Below, piece after piece: positions 8,401 through 16,386 of a DNA stretch of 58,895 nucleotides. Origin of the DNA: Deltaproteobacteria bacterium HGW-Deltaproteobacteria-14 (lineage in GTDB: Bacteria > Myxococcota_A > UBA9042 > PHBI01); the NCBI GenBank assembly GCA_002841945.1, contig PHBI01000063.1, positions 1 to 58,895 of the forward strand. The letters are read 5' to 3'. The position numbers and the translations under genes were made by a program. Under the pieces are notes generated by a model, which ran no database searches, was not told where the DNA came from, and saw nothing but the letters and a program-made list of their open reading frames with translations. Every line of letters starts with the position of its first letter. The first letter of the stretch is position 1.

Positions 8401-9774
8401 CACACCAAGCTGCTCGTCGTCGCCGGCCGGGACGTGGCCGACCTCGAGGTCGCCGCCCGCCGCATGGTGCTCGACTACGAGGCGCTGACCGAGGGCGCGG
8501 TCGCCCACCTCGTCGCGCTTCCCGAGCCGCCGCCCCGCGTCCCCTACGACGCCCCGCGCTGGATCGACGCCGGCGCGCCGGTCAAGCTGTCGTCCCTCGC
8601 GCCCGCGGAGAAGCTCCGCGCCGAGGGCGCCATCGGCGGCACCATCGCCGTCCAGTGGCGGATGCCCCCCGACGTCTTCACCTGGCCCGATGACTACGTC
8701 GAGCTCGACCTCGCGTGGGCCCAGGACGGCCCCCCCGGCGTGCCGCTGCCGAGCCTCGAGGTCGAGCTCAACGGCCGCTACATCACGCGGCTGCCCGCGG
8801 CGCGCTCCGCCGCCCAGCGCCAACGCCAGAGCCGGCGCATCCGCCTCCCCATCGCCGCCCTCGCCGGCTACGACGAGCTCGCGGTCCACGTCGTCCCCCC
8901 CGGCGACGGCTTCTGCCCGAACCTCGAGCGCGACGGCGTGACGACCACGCTCCTCGGCGACTCCGCGCTGCACTTCGAGGGCTACCCGCACTTCGCCGAG
9001 CTCCCCGACATGCAGCGCTTCGTCGACGACGGCTACCCCTTCACCCGGCTGGCCGACCTCTCGGGCACGGCCATCGTCCTGCCCGAGCACCCGAGCGCGG
9101 CGGACCTCGCGACCACGCTGTCCTTCGCCGCCCACGCCGCCGCCGTCACGGGTTACCCGCCGCTCGGCGCGCGCTTCGTCGCTCCGGACGCGGTCGACAC
9201 CGCCGCCGACCGCGATCTGGTCGTGATCGGCGAGGCCCACGACCAGCCCCTCGTCGGCCGCTGGAGCGCCTCGCTCCCGATCCGCGGGCTGCCGGGGCGG
9301 CCCATCGTCCCCGACCTCGGCGTGCTCGCCCAGGTCGAGTCCTTCGTCGCCGGCACCGAGCTCGGCACCGAGGTCGACCGGGCCCGCGAGGCGATCGCCC
9401 AGCTCGACACCGAGGCGGCCTTCGTCATGGGCCTCCCGTCGCCCTACGGCGGGGGCAAGAGCGCGGTCGTCATCACCGCCACCGCCCCGACCGCGATGCC
9501 CGACTTCATCGACATCCGCGCCTTCTCCGAGGCGACCAGCGTCCGCTCGGACGCCCTGATCCAGGCGGGCGACCGCCGGATGCTGTTCCGCCTGGCCTCG
9601 GCCTACAGCGTCGGCAGCCTGCCCCCGGCCCGCGAGGCGCAGCTCTTCCTCGCCCGCCACTGGCTGCTGCTCATCCCGGCGCTGCTCCTCGCCGCCCTCA
9701 TCGGCGCGTGGGTCGGCCGCCGCCGCCTGGCCTACGTCGAGTACCGCCGCCTCGCGGCCGGCGGCGAGGGATGA
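5473..9774 (+). CDS. bcsAB: Fused cellulose synthase catalytic subunit (BcsA) and periplasmic subunit (BcsB)
   Basis: A 1433-residue inner-membrane enzyme polymerising UDP-glucose into cellulose and passing it to the periplasm. The BcsA part is about residues 1-700. It has N-terminal membrane helices, a GT2 domain with DDG (D187-D188), DCD (D235, D237), TED (330-332) and QRIRW (368-372), then further membrane helices. A PilZ domain follows, with RQRRTFPR (567-574, matching RQxRxxxR) and NVSMDG, so activation by c-di-GMP is expected. A hydrophobic linker (about 713-735, ending DAHA) precedes the BcsB part. BcsB runs from about 740 to 1433 and ends in the typical membrane anchor WLLLIPALLLAALIGAWVG. 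The two subunits are separate in enterobacteria but fused in Komagataeibacter (AcsAB type). The ATG start overlaps the bcsQ stop. Confidence 0.95.
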   Translation: MNRRSPAMDPTAALAPWARKNVFAPIRWLVWLVVLALLSTVVATPLGVHAQTLFGAAVFVMALTLSRGRGRYVTLVMMLVSVAVSSRYIFWRLSTTVGAERTTDTTLSIILLVAECYAFLVLLFGYIQTAWPLRRRPVALPSDPSTWPSVDVFIPTYNEPLSVVRATILAASALDWPADKLNVYVLDDGKRDEFRAYCAQAGVRYLTRPNNRHAKAGNINHAMTTTHGDYIAIFDCDHVPTRSFLQLAMGWLVRDRNLAMVQTPHHFYSPDPFERNLGTFRKVPNEGELFYGVIQKGNDLWDATFFCGSCAVIKRGPLEEIGGIAPETVTEDAHTMLKLHRRGYSSAYLNLPLSGGLATESLSAHVGQRIRWARGMAQIFRIDNPFFGRGLRLFQRFCYAAAMLHFFYGIPRIIFLTAPLAYLLFDAHIFNAPAALILAYALPHLAHSILTNSRIQGQFRHSFWAEVYEAVLAYYITIPTTLAIISPRLGSFNVTAKGGVIDGTYFDKKIARPYILLILLNLVGVAFGIQRIISGQAEPEVVGINLTWTVYNLTILSAALAVAWEKRQRRTFPRVVRRLPAVLWLGDGKTCVGHTLNVSMDGMAIATPTRVEVEIGDTLHVALLDGEETPLPVEVVRRRDTVLHVRFVQPLAIPEESALVRTVFSPPTTWLDWTEGRRRDSPGRAIATIGAHALRGAVRLPAGLLARRKGATKLGALLLACASLALPSGDAHAEATRTGDGWVVRSFEDLGLTAGRRRYSTQTTMTLPFYARGDEVLTEARLAVRLDPAAPVPPGVATIAVHINGEKVGVLPLDAARATTEAAELPVDSRLLGEKNTLTFAFDLPPEACATLVDPGSWLVLVGGELATRSAPLPLPSDLSVLPLPFYDAVADAAVTIPIAVLPPADLRVSRVASLVASWFGLRAGERLRFPTTLGALPATSAVVLVTNAERALIPGFEAVDGPTVTLIDHPAVAGGHTKLLVVAGRDVADLEVAARRMVLDYEALTEGAVAHLVALPEPPPRVPYDAPRWIDAGAPVKLSSLAPAEKLRAEGAIGGTIAVQWRMPPDVFTWPDDYVELDLAWAQDGPPGVPLPSLEVELNGRYITRLPAARSAAQRQRQSRRIRLPIAALAGYDELAVHVVPPGDGFCPNLERDGVTTTLLGDSALHFEGYPHFAELPDMQRFVDDGYPFTRLADLSGTAIVLPEHPSAADLATTLSFAAHAAAVTGYPPLGARFVAPDAVDTAADRDLVVIGEAHDQPLVGRWSASLPIRGLPGRPIVPDLGVLAQVESFVAGTELGTEVDRAREAIAQLDTEAAFVMGLPSPYGGGKSAVVITATAPTAMPDFIDIRAFSEATSVRSDALIQAGDRRMLFRLASAYSVGSLPPAREAQLFLARHWLLLIPALLLAALIGAWVGRRRLAYVEYRRLAAGGEG

Positions 9775-10994
9775 GCGTCAGCGCCGCCCCGCACCTGTGT
9801 CGCCGGCGAGGCGCCGTGTCACCCGCGGGCACCCTCATCGGCGCCGTCCTGCTCGCCGCGGCCCTGGGCGGCCCGGCCGCCTGCGCGACCCGCCCGCCGG
9901 GTCCGGCCGGCGCCGGCTGCGACCGCGACTGGCCGCTGTGGGAGGCCTACGCGGCGCACTTCATCAGCCCCGAGGGGCGGGTGATCGACTCCGCGGCCGC
10001 GGACCACAGCACCTCCGAGGGCCAGTCCTACGCGCTCTTCTTCGCGCTCGTCGCCAACGACCGCGCCCGCTTCGACGCGCTGCTCGCCTGGACCCGCGCG
10101 AACCTCGCCCAGGGCGACCTCGCCGCGCACCTCCCGGCCTGGCGCTGGGGCCGCCGTGACGACGGGAGCTGGGGCGTGCTGGATCCCAACGCCGCCAGCG
10201 ACGCGGACCTGTGGCTCGCCTACGCCCTCATCGAGGGCGGGCGGATCTGGCGCGATCCGGCGCTCGGCGCGCTCGGCCGGTCCCTCGCCTCCCGGATCGT
10301 CGCCGACGAGGTCCGCGCGCTGCCGGAGCTCGGGCCGACGCTGCTCCCCGGCCCGGTGGGCTTCGACGACGGCGCCGGGACCTGGCGCCTCAACCCGAGC
10401 TACCTCCCGGTGCAGCTCCTGCGCCGCTTCGCCGCGCTCCGCCTCCCCGGCCCCTGGGACGCGCTGCTCGCGAGCACCGCCCGCATGGCCCGCGAGGTCG
10501 CCCCCCACGGGCTCTTCCCGGACTGGGTGGCGTGGCGCGAGGGCGGCTTCGCCCCGGACCCGGTGCACGGCAGCAAGGGCAGCTACGACGCCGTGCGCGT
10601 CTACCTCTGGAACGGCATGCTCGCCCCGGGCGACGCGCTCGCCGCCCCCCTCGCCGCCGCCGGCCGCGGGATGCTCGCGCTCACCAAGGCCCGCGGCGCC
10701 GTCCCCGAGGTCGTCGACAGCGCCGCCCGCGACGGCGCCGTGACCAACTCCGGGCCGGTCGGCTTCTCCGGGGCGCTGCTCCCGGCCGCGCTGCGCGCCG
10801 GCGACGAGGCCCTCGGCGCGGCGCTGTCGGCGCGGATCGCCGCCGCGGCGCGCGGCCCCCTCTACGGCGAGCCGCCGCGCTACTTCGATCACAACCTCTT
10901 GCTCTTCGGGCTCGGTTTCGCGGAGGGGCGCTATCGCTTCGCCGCCGACGGGGCCCTGGAGCCGCGCTGGAGCTCACCGTGCGCCGAACACTGA
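9771..10994 (+). CDS. bcsZ: BcsZ, periplasmic endo-1,4-beta-glucanase (GH8)
   Basis: A 407-residue GH8 cellulase. DHSTSEGQSYALFFALVAND carries the catalytic acid Glu at about residue 83. LDPNAASDADLWLAYALIEG and GSKGSYDAVRVYLWNGML (Asp at about 273) match the conserved blocks of BcsZ, including its catalytic Asp. A hydrophobic signal (LIGAVLLAAALGGPAAC) is followed by a Cys, so it may be a lipoprotein, although the residue three before the Cys is Pro, which is not canonical. The enzyme is thought to relieve tangled cellulose in the periplasm. Its ATG overlaps the bcsAB stop, and its 3' end overlaps the bcsC start by 16 bases. Confidence 0.92.
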   Translation: MSVSAAPHLCRRRGAVSPAGTLIGAVLLAAALGGPAACATRPPGPAGAGCDRDWPLWEAYAAHFISPEGRVIDSAAADHSTSEGQSYALFFALVANDRARFDALLAWTRANLAQGDLAAHLPAWRWGRRDDGSWGVLDPNAASDADLWLAYALIEGGRIWRDPALGALGRSLASRIVADEVRALPELGPTLLPGPVGFDDGAGTWRLNPSYLPVQLLRRFAALRLPGPWDALLASTARMAREVAPHGLFPDWVAWREGGFAPDPVHGSKGSYDAVRVYLWNGMLAPGDALAAPLAAAGRGMLALTKARGAVPEVVDSAARDGAVTNSGPVGFSGALLPAALRAGDEALGAALSARIAAAARGPLYGEPPRYFDHNLLLFGLGFAEGRYRFAADGALEPRWSSPCAEH

Positions 10995-13900
10995 GCGTGG
11001 TGGCCCTCTTGTTTACGTGCGCGGCGCTCGCCGCGGCGACGCCTGGGCCGGACCGACCCGACGAGCAGGACGCCATCGAGCAGCTGCGGGCCAACGTCCG
11101 CTATTGGGAGGGCCGCGGCCGGACCGACAAGGCCGTCGAGGTCTGGGAGAAGATCCTGCGCAGCGATCCCAACGACGCCGACGCCCTCTCCGGCCTGGCG
11201 CTGGCCGGGGCCCGGGCCGGCCACACGGTCAAGGCGCGCGCCTACCTCGAGCGCCTCGAGCGCGCCCACCCCCAGCACCCGGGCGTCGCCGTCGTGCGCC
11301 AGGCCCTCGGCCTCGGCGCCCGCTACGGCGAGATCCTGGAGGACGCCCGGCGCCTCGCCCGCGAGGGCAAGGTCGCCGAGGCGGTCGCGACCTACCGCAA
11401 GCTCTTCGGCTCCGACCCGGCCACCGGCGCGGTCGGGCTCGAGTTCTACCAGACCCTCGGCGGCACCCCGGAGGGTTGGCAGGAGGCGCTGACCGGCCTC
11501 GAGCGCCTGGCCGCGGCCGACCCCGGCTCCGCCCGCTACGGCCTCGCTTTGGCGCGGCACCTGACCTACCGGGAGGACTCCCGGCGCGCCGGCATCACCC
11601 GCCTCGCCGAGCTCGCCGAGCGCGGCAACGCCGAGGCCGCCCGCGCGTGGCACCAGGCCCTGCTGTGGCTCGACGTCGGGCCCAGGGACGTCCCCATGCT
11701 GCGCGCCTACCTCGGCGCGCACCCCGAGGACGGCGAGGTCCGCGCCCGGCTCGCGGCGCTGGAGGCGTCGACCCAGCCCCGCCCGGTCGACGTGCGCGGC
11801 GAGCGCATCGCGTCGGCCTACGAGGCCCTCGGCAAGAAGGACAGCGCCCAGGCGGAGGCGCTGTTCAACCGGGCGCTCGCCGCCAAGAAGAACGACGTCG
11901 ACGCCCTCGTCGGCCTCGCCAGCCTGGCGCTGCAGGCCGAGAACTTCGACCGCGCGCGCGAGCTGCTGCAGCGCGTCCGCAAGCTCGCTCCCCGGCGCCG
12001 CGACCTGTGGGAGCGCTCGCTCGAGTCCGCCGAGTTCTGGGCCTTCGTGAACGAGGCGAAGGCCGCCGCCCAGGCCGGGCGTCACGACGAGGCCGAGGCC
12101 CAGCTCGACCGGGCGATGAAGCGCTCGGCGGCCCACGCCGACGACGCGCGCCTGGTCCTCGCCGGGGTCTACGCCGTAGAGCGCCGCTACCCCGAGGCCG
12201 AGGCGCTCTACAGCCGCGTGCTCGAGCAGCAACCCGGCAAGGTCGCGGCCCTGCGCGGGCTGGTCGAGGTCTACCTCGCGACCGATCGCGCGGAGAAGGC
12301 GCTCCAGACCAACGAGACCCTGACCGCCGCCTCGGCCGCCGACGCCTACGACGTGGACTTCCTCGAGAGCGAGGTGCTGCGCCACCAGGCGGCGGTGAAG
12401 CGCGCGGCCGGCGAGACCCAGGCGGCGCGCACCATGCTCGACGCGGCCCACGCCCGCGCGCCGAAGAACCGCCGGGTCGGCTTCGATCTGGCCTACGCCG
12501 ACCTCGAGCTCGGCGACGCCGAGGGCGCGCGCCGGGTCGCCGACGAGCTCAGGCAGGACGCCCCGACCGGTGACCGCGACGTCCTGCGCCTGCGGGTCTG
12601 GCTCCTCAACGCCGAGGGGCGCTACGGCGACGCCCTCGAGGCCCTCGGGCGCATCAAGGAGGCCGACCGTGACCCGCCGCTCAAGGCGCTGGCGCGCAAG
12701 CTCGAGGTCCAGACCGAGGCCCTGGTGGCGGTGCGCCAGGCCCAGCACGGCAAGGGGCTGGCCGCGCGCCACAAGCTCGCCGAGCTGCAGCGGCGCTTCG
12801 GCACCGAGCCCGATCTGCTCGCGCTCGTCGCCATCGCCTTCGCCGATCTCGGCGCCTTCGACCAGTCCCTCGCGCTGATGTACGAGGCGCTCGCCGCCGC
12901 CCCCGAGGAGACCCCGACGCTCAAGCTCCAGCTGGCGTCCATCCTGCACCGCGCGCGCCGCGACGACGAGCTGCTGCCGGTGCTGCGCGAGCTCGGCGGC
13001 GAGAGCGACCTCAGCCCGTCGGAGCGCCGCGGCCTCGCCGACCTGCAGATCGCCTACGCCGTGCGCCGCGCCGACGACGTGCGCGAGCGCGGCAGCCACA
13101 CGACCGCCTACAACATCCTCGCGATGCCGCTCGAGCGCTACCCGGACGACGCGCGCCTGCTCAACGCCCTCGGCCGCCTCTACGTGAGCGCCGGGGACTT
13201 CGCCGAGGCCTCCAAGGTGTTCGAGCGCGTGCTGAGCGCCCACCCCGACAGCGTCGAGGCCCGCGAGGGCGCCATCCGGACCGCGGTCGAGACCGACCGC
13301 CCGCAGCTCGCCGCGAAGCTCCGCGACGAGGGCCTCGCGCGCCTCCCGAACGAGCCGCGGATGCACCTCGCCGCGGCGCGCATGGCGGTGCTCCTCGGCG
13401 AAGACGGCCAGGCGATGGACGCGTACGAGCGGGCGCTCGCCCTCGAGGTCGGTCAGACCGGCGTCACCGGGGAGATGACCGGGCCGCAGGCCGATCGCGC
13501 GCTGATCAGCAAGGCCGCCAGCCGCTTCGGCGACCGCGCGGCCGCCTCGGGCAAGGCCGACGTGACGCTCCACGACGAGATCAGCGCCGAGATCGCCGCC
13601 CTCGAGGCGCGCCACACGGTGCGCTTCGGGGTCGGCTTCGACGTCCGCTCGCGCCAGGGCGAGCCGGGACTCGGCCAGCTGATCGAGCTGCGGGCCCCGA
13701 TCACCCTCGCCATCCCCGCCGGCTACAAGGTGCGCCTGACCTTCGCGGCGACCCCGGTGACCCTGCTCGCGGGCGAGCTCGACCTCGACGCGGCGCGCTT
13801 CGCGAACCTCTTCGGCACCAGCGGCGTCACCCCCGACCTCGCCGGGGGCGCCTACGAGCAGTCCGCCGCCGGCGTGCGCCTCGACGCCACGCTGAGCTAC

Positions 13901-14752
13901 GAGTCGCTCACGCTCATGGCCGGCGCGAGCCCCCTCGGCTTCGCCCGCCAGACCGCCGTCGGCCGCCTCGACTGGCGCGACCGCTTCGGCGACGTCGGCC
14001 TCGCCCTGACGCTGTCGCGCGACACCGTCGCCGACTCGCTGCTGTCCTACGCCGGCGCCCAGGACGTGCTCACCGGCGCCGTCTGGGGCGGCGTCACCAA
14101 GAACGGCGGCCGCGTCGACCTCGGCGTCATCATCGACGACGCCAGCCTCTTCCTCTTCGGCGGCGCCGCGGTGTGGCTCGGCCAGGACGTCCCGCTGAAC
14201 TGGTCGGTCGAGACCGGCCTCGGCATGGACTGGCGCCTCTACGACTGGGGCGGCACCACCGCCTCGACCGGCCTCGCGGTGAGCGGCCTCCTGTTCGACC
14301 AGAACCTGCGCCACTTCACCTACGGCCAGGGCGGCTACTTCAGCCCCCAGCGCTTCCTCAACGTGAGCGTGCCGGTCCGCTGGCGCCGCACCGACGGGGA
14401 CCTGACCTGGGCGCTGAGCGCCGACCTCGGCGTGAACTGGTTCAGCGAGGAGGCCACCCCCTACTTCCCCACCGACCCCGCCCGGCAGGCCGCCCGCGCC
14501 GAGCTCCTCGACCCCGACACCGAGGAGCCGCTCGGCGCCTACCACGCGAGCCAGTCGAGCTTCGCCTTCGCCTTCGCCGCGAGCGGCACCCTCGGCTACA
14601 AGCTCAGCGACGCCTTCGCCCTCGGCCTGCGCGCCGACGTCCACACCGGCCACGACTACGTCGAGTTCGTCGGCGGCCTGTGGGCCAGCTACACCTTCGA
14701 CCGCAAGGTGAAGCCCGCCGACAGCGAGCTCAGCCCCTTCGGAGGGCAGTAG
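10979..14752 (+). CDS. bcsC: BcsC, TPR scaffold and outer-membrane cellulose export channel
   Basis: A 1257-residue protein, close to enterobacterial BcsC in size. It begins with a signal peptide (LSVVALLFTCAALAAATPG). A long array of TPR repeats covers about residues 30-860 (for example NDADALSGLALAGARAGHT, KNDVDALVGLASLALQAEN, DDARLLNALGRLYVSAGDF). From about 880, starting at HTVRFGVGFDVRSRQGEPG, the C-terminal domain has the alternating strand pattern of the BcsC outer-membrane barrel, ending in a long aromatic-rich strand region (YVEFVGGLWASYTFD). The GTG at 10979 is chosen because it gives this signal peptide; the upstream open frame is antisense-free shadow of bcsZ. It exports cellulose through the outer membrane. 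Confidence 0.92.
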   Translation: MRRTLSVVALLFTCAALAAATPGPDRPDEQDAIEQLRANVRYWEGRGRTDKAVEVWEKILRSDPNDADALSGLALAGARAGHTVKARAYLERLERAHPQHPGVAVVRQALGLGARYGEILEDARRLAREGKVAEAVATYRKLFGSDPATGAVGLEFYQTLGGTPEGWQEALTGLERLAAADPGSARYGLALARHLTYREDSRRAGITRLAELAERGNAEAARAWHQALLWLDVGPRDVPMLRAYLGAHPEDGEVRARLAALEASTQPRPVDVRGERIASAYEALGKKDSAQAEALFNRALAAKKNDVDALVGLASLALQAENFDRARELLQRVRKLAPRRRDLWERSLESAEFWAFVNEAKAAAQAGRHDEAEAQLDRAMKRSAAHADDARLVLAGVYAVERRYPEAEALYSRVLEQQPGKVAALRGLVEVYLATDRAEKALQTNETLTAASAADAYDVDFLESEVLRHQAAVKRAAGETQAARTMLDAAHARAPKNRRVGFDLAYADLELGDAEGARRVADELRQDAPTGDRDVLRLRVWLLNAEGRYGDALEALGRIKEADRDPPLKALARKLEVQTEALVAVRQAQHGKGLAARHKLAELQRRFGTEPDLLALVAIAFADLGAFDQSLALMYEALAAAPEETPTLKLQLASILHRARRDDELLPVLRELGGESDLSPSERRGLADLQIAYAVRRADDVRERGSHTTAYNILAMPLERYPDDARLLNALGRLYVSAGDFAEASKVFERVLSAHPDSVEAREGAIRTAVETDRPQLAAKLRDEGLARLPNEPRMHLAAARMAVLLGEDGQAMDAYERALALEVGQTGVTGEMTGPQADRALISKAASRFGDRAAASGKADVTLHDEISAEIAALEARHTVRFGVGFDVRSRQGEPGLGQLIELRAPITLAIPAGYKVRLTFAATPVTLLAGELDLDAARFANLFGTSGVTPDLAGGAYEQSAAGVRLDATLSYESLTLMAGASPLGFARQTAVGRLDWRDRFGDVGLALTLSRDTVADSLLSYAGAQDVLTGAVWGGVTKNGGRVDLGVIIDDASLFLFGGAAVWLGQDVPLNWSVETGLGMDWRLYDWGGTTASTGLAVSGLLFDQNLRHFTYGQGGYFSPQRFLNVSVPVRWRRTDGDLTWALSADLGVNWFSEEATPYFPTDPARQAARAELLDPDTEEPLGAYHASQSSFAFAFAASGTLGYKLSDAFALGLRADVHTGHDYVEFVGGLWASYTFDRKVKPADSELSPFGGQ

Positions 14753-14754
14753 CC

Positions 14755-16386
14755 GTGCGCGCCCTCGCCCCGGCTCGGCCCTGGCTCATCGTCCCGAGCG
14801 TCGCCCTCGCCCTCGCCGCGCTCGCCGGCTGCGACGCTGCCGGCGGTGGCCTGCCGCCCCTCGACGCCGACGTCAAGACGGGCGACACGACCTCCGGCCG
14901 CCCCTCCGTCGACGGCGAGCTCTTCGCCGGCACCGCGAGCCTGACCTCGAAGGCCGACGAGGCGCGCTTCGCCGGCGTCACGACCATCGACGGCGACCTC
15001 GTGGTCACCGCCCAGGACTCCGCGGGGATCCGCCTCGACGACCTCGAGGTCGTCACCGGCTCGATCCGCGTCGTCGGCAAGGTCGGCACCGAGGCCTCGG
15101 GCAACCTCACGCTGCCGCGGCTCACCCGCGTCGGCGGCAATATCGTCTTCGCCTACACCCACTCGGTCGGGACCATCGATCTCCCGAACCTGCGCACCGT
15201 CGGCGGCCACGTCGACCTCGGCCACGGCATCTTCGACCTCGAGGCGGGCCGCCTCGAGACGATCAACGGCGACCTGCGCCTGCGCGACGTCGGCCTCGTC
15301 GCCGTCGACCTCAGCGCCCTGACCAGCCTCGGCGGCGCGCTGCGGGCCACCCGCTACTCCACCTCCGCCGCGGGCGGCAGCCTGTCGCTGACCTTCCCCT
15401 CGCTGCGCGCGATCGGCGGCGACATCGACCTCAGCGCCGGCGCTACGACCTACCTCGTCGCCCGCCGCCTCGCCACCCTGGCCGGTGACATCGATCTCAC
15501 CGACCTCGCGGTGGGCGTCGATCTCCCCAACCTCGTCAGCGTCGACGGCGAGGTGCGCCTCACCCGCCTCGACGCCTTCACGCTGAGCCTCGACTCCCTC
15601 GTGGAGGTCTCGGGCGACGTCAGCGTGACCGGCTCGGGCGGCGTCGGCATCGTCAGCCTCGCGCTGCCGCGGCTGGCCGCCGTCGGCGGGCGCGTCACCT
15701 TCACGGACCTCGCCGACACCGAGGCGATCCGCCTGCCGGCCCTCACCGACCTCGGCGCCGCCCTCACCGTCACCCTCGACTCGCGCCTGACCACGCTCAG
15801 CGTGACCTCCCTGCCGATCCTCCACTCGGACCTCATCGTGACCGACAACGGTCAGGCGCTCCTGGTCGATCTGCCGGCCCTCTCCTCGGTCGGCGGCAAC
15901 CTCGAGCTGCAGCGCACCGGCGGCGTCGACGCGCGCCTCGGCGCCCTCGCCACCGTCACCGGCGACCTGCGCGTCGCCGCGACCCCCATCAACCGCCTCG
16001 GCCTGCCGGCGCTGACCGCCGTCGGCCGCCACCTCGTCATCTCCGACGTCACCTGCAACGACGGCGTCGTCGCGTTCCCGCTCCTGGCCACCATCGGCGG
16101 CGACCTCGAGGTGGTCCGCGCCACCTGGCTGTCCTCGCTGCTCGCGCCGGCGCTGACCCACGTCGGCAGCGTCGCCGGCGGCTTCCCCTTCGGCGACCTG
16201 CGGGTCGAGTCCAACCCCGACCTGGCCGCCCTGACCCTGCCCGCGCTCGAGGCGGTCGAGGGTCACGTCAGCGTCCGCCACAACGCGCTGCTCGAGAGCG
16301 AGGACGTCGCCGCGACCTTCGCCACCGTCACCGTGGGGGGGGAGGTCACCCTGTGCGGCAACCTCGAAGGCGAGGTCTGCCCATGA
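14755..16386 (+). CDS. Lipoprotein with leucine-rich/receptor-L-like beta-repeats
   Basis: A 543-residue predicted lipoprotein (IVPSVALALAALAGC, lipobox LAGC). After a short linker it consists of about 20 repeats of 20-25 residues of the form L..VGG.L.[LIV]....., such as LTRVGGNIVFAY, NLRTVGGHVDLG, LETINGDLRLRD and LSSVGGNLELQR. This resembles the receptor-L/ECM33-type solenoid of extracellular proteins. The GTG start lies two bases after the bcsC stop, and its stop overlaps the next ATG, so it belongs to the cellulose operon. A role in binding polysaccharide or organising the matrix at the cell surface is inference. No catalytic motif is visible. Confidence 0.75.
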   Translation: MRALAPARPWLIVPSVALALAALAGCDAAGGGLPPLDADVKTGDTTSGRPSVDGELFAGTASLTSKADEARFAGVTTIDGDLVVTAQDSAGIRLDDLEVVTGSIRVVGKVGTEASGNLTLPRLTRVGGNIVFAYTHSVGTIDLPNLRTVGGHVDLGHGIFDLEAGRLETINGDLRLRDVGLVAVDLSALTSLGGALRATRYSTSAAGGSLSLTFPSLRAIGGDIDLSAGATTYLVARRLATLAGDIDLTDLAVGVDLPNLVSVDGEVRLTRLDAFTLSLDSLVEVSGDVSVTGSGGVGIVSLALPRLAAVGGRVTFTDLADTEAIRLPALTDLGAALTVTLDSRLTTLSVTSLPILHSDLIVTDNGQALLVDLPALSSVGGNLELQRTGGVDARLGALATVTGDLRVAATPINRLGLPALTAVGRHLVISDVTCNDGVVAFPLLATIGGDLEVVRATWLSSLLAPALTHVGSVAGGFPFGDLRVESNPDLAALTLPALEAVEGHVSVRHNALLESEDVAATFATVTVGGEVTLCGNLEGEVCP

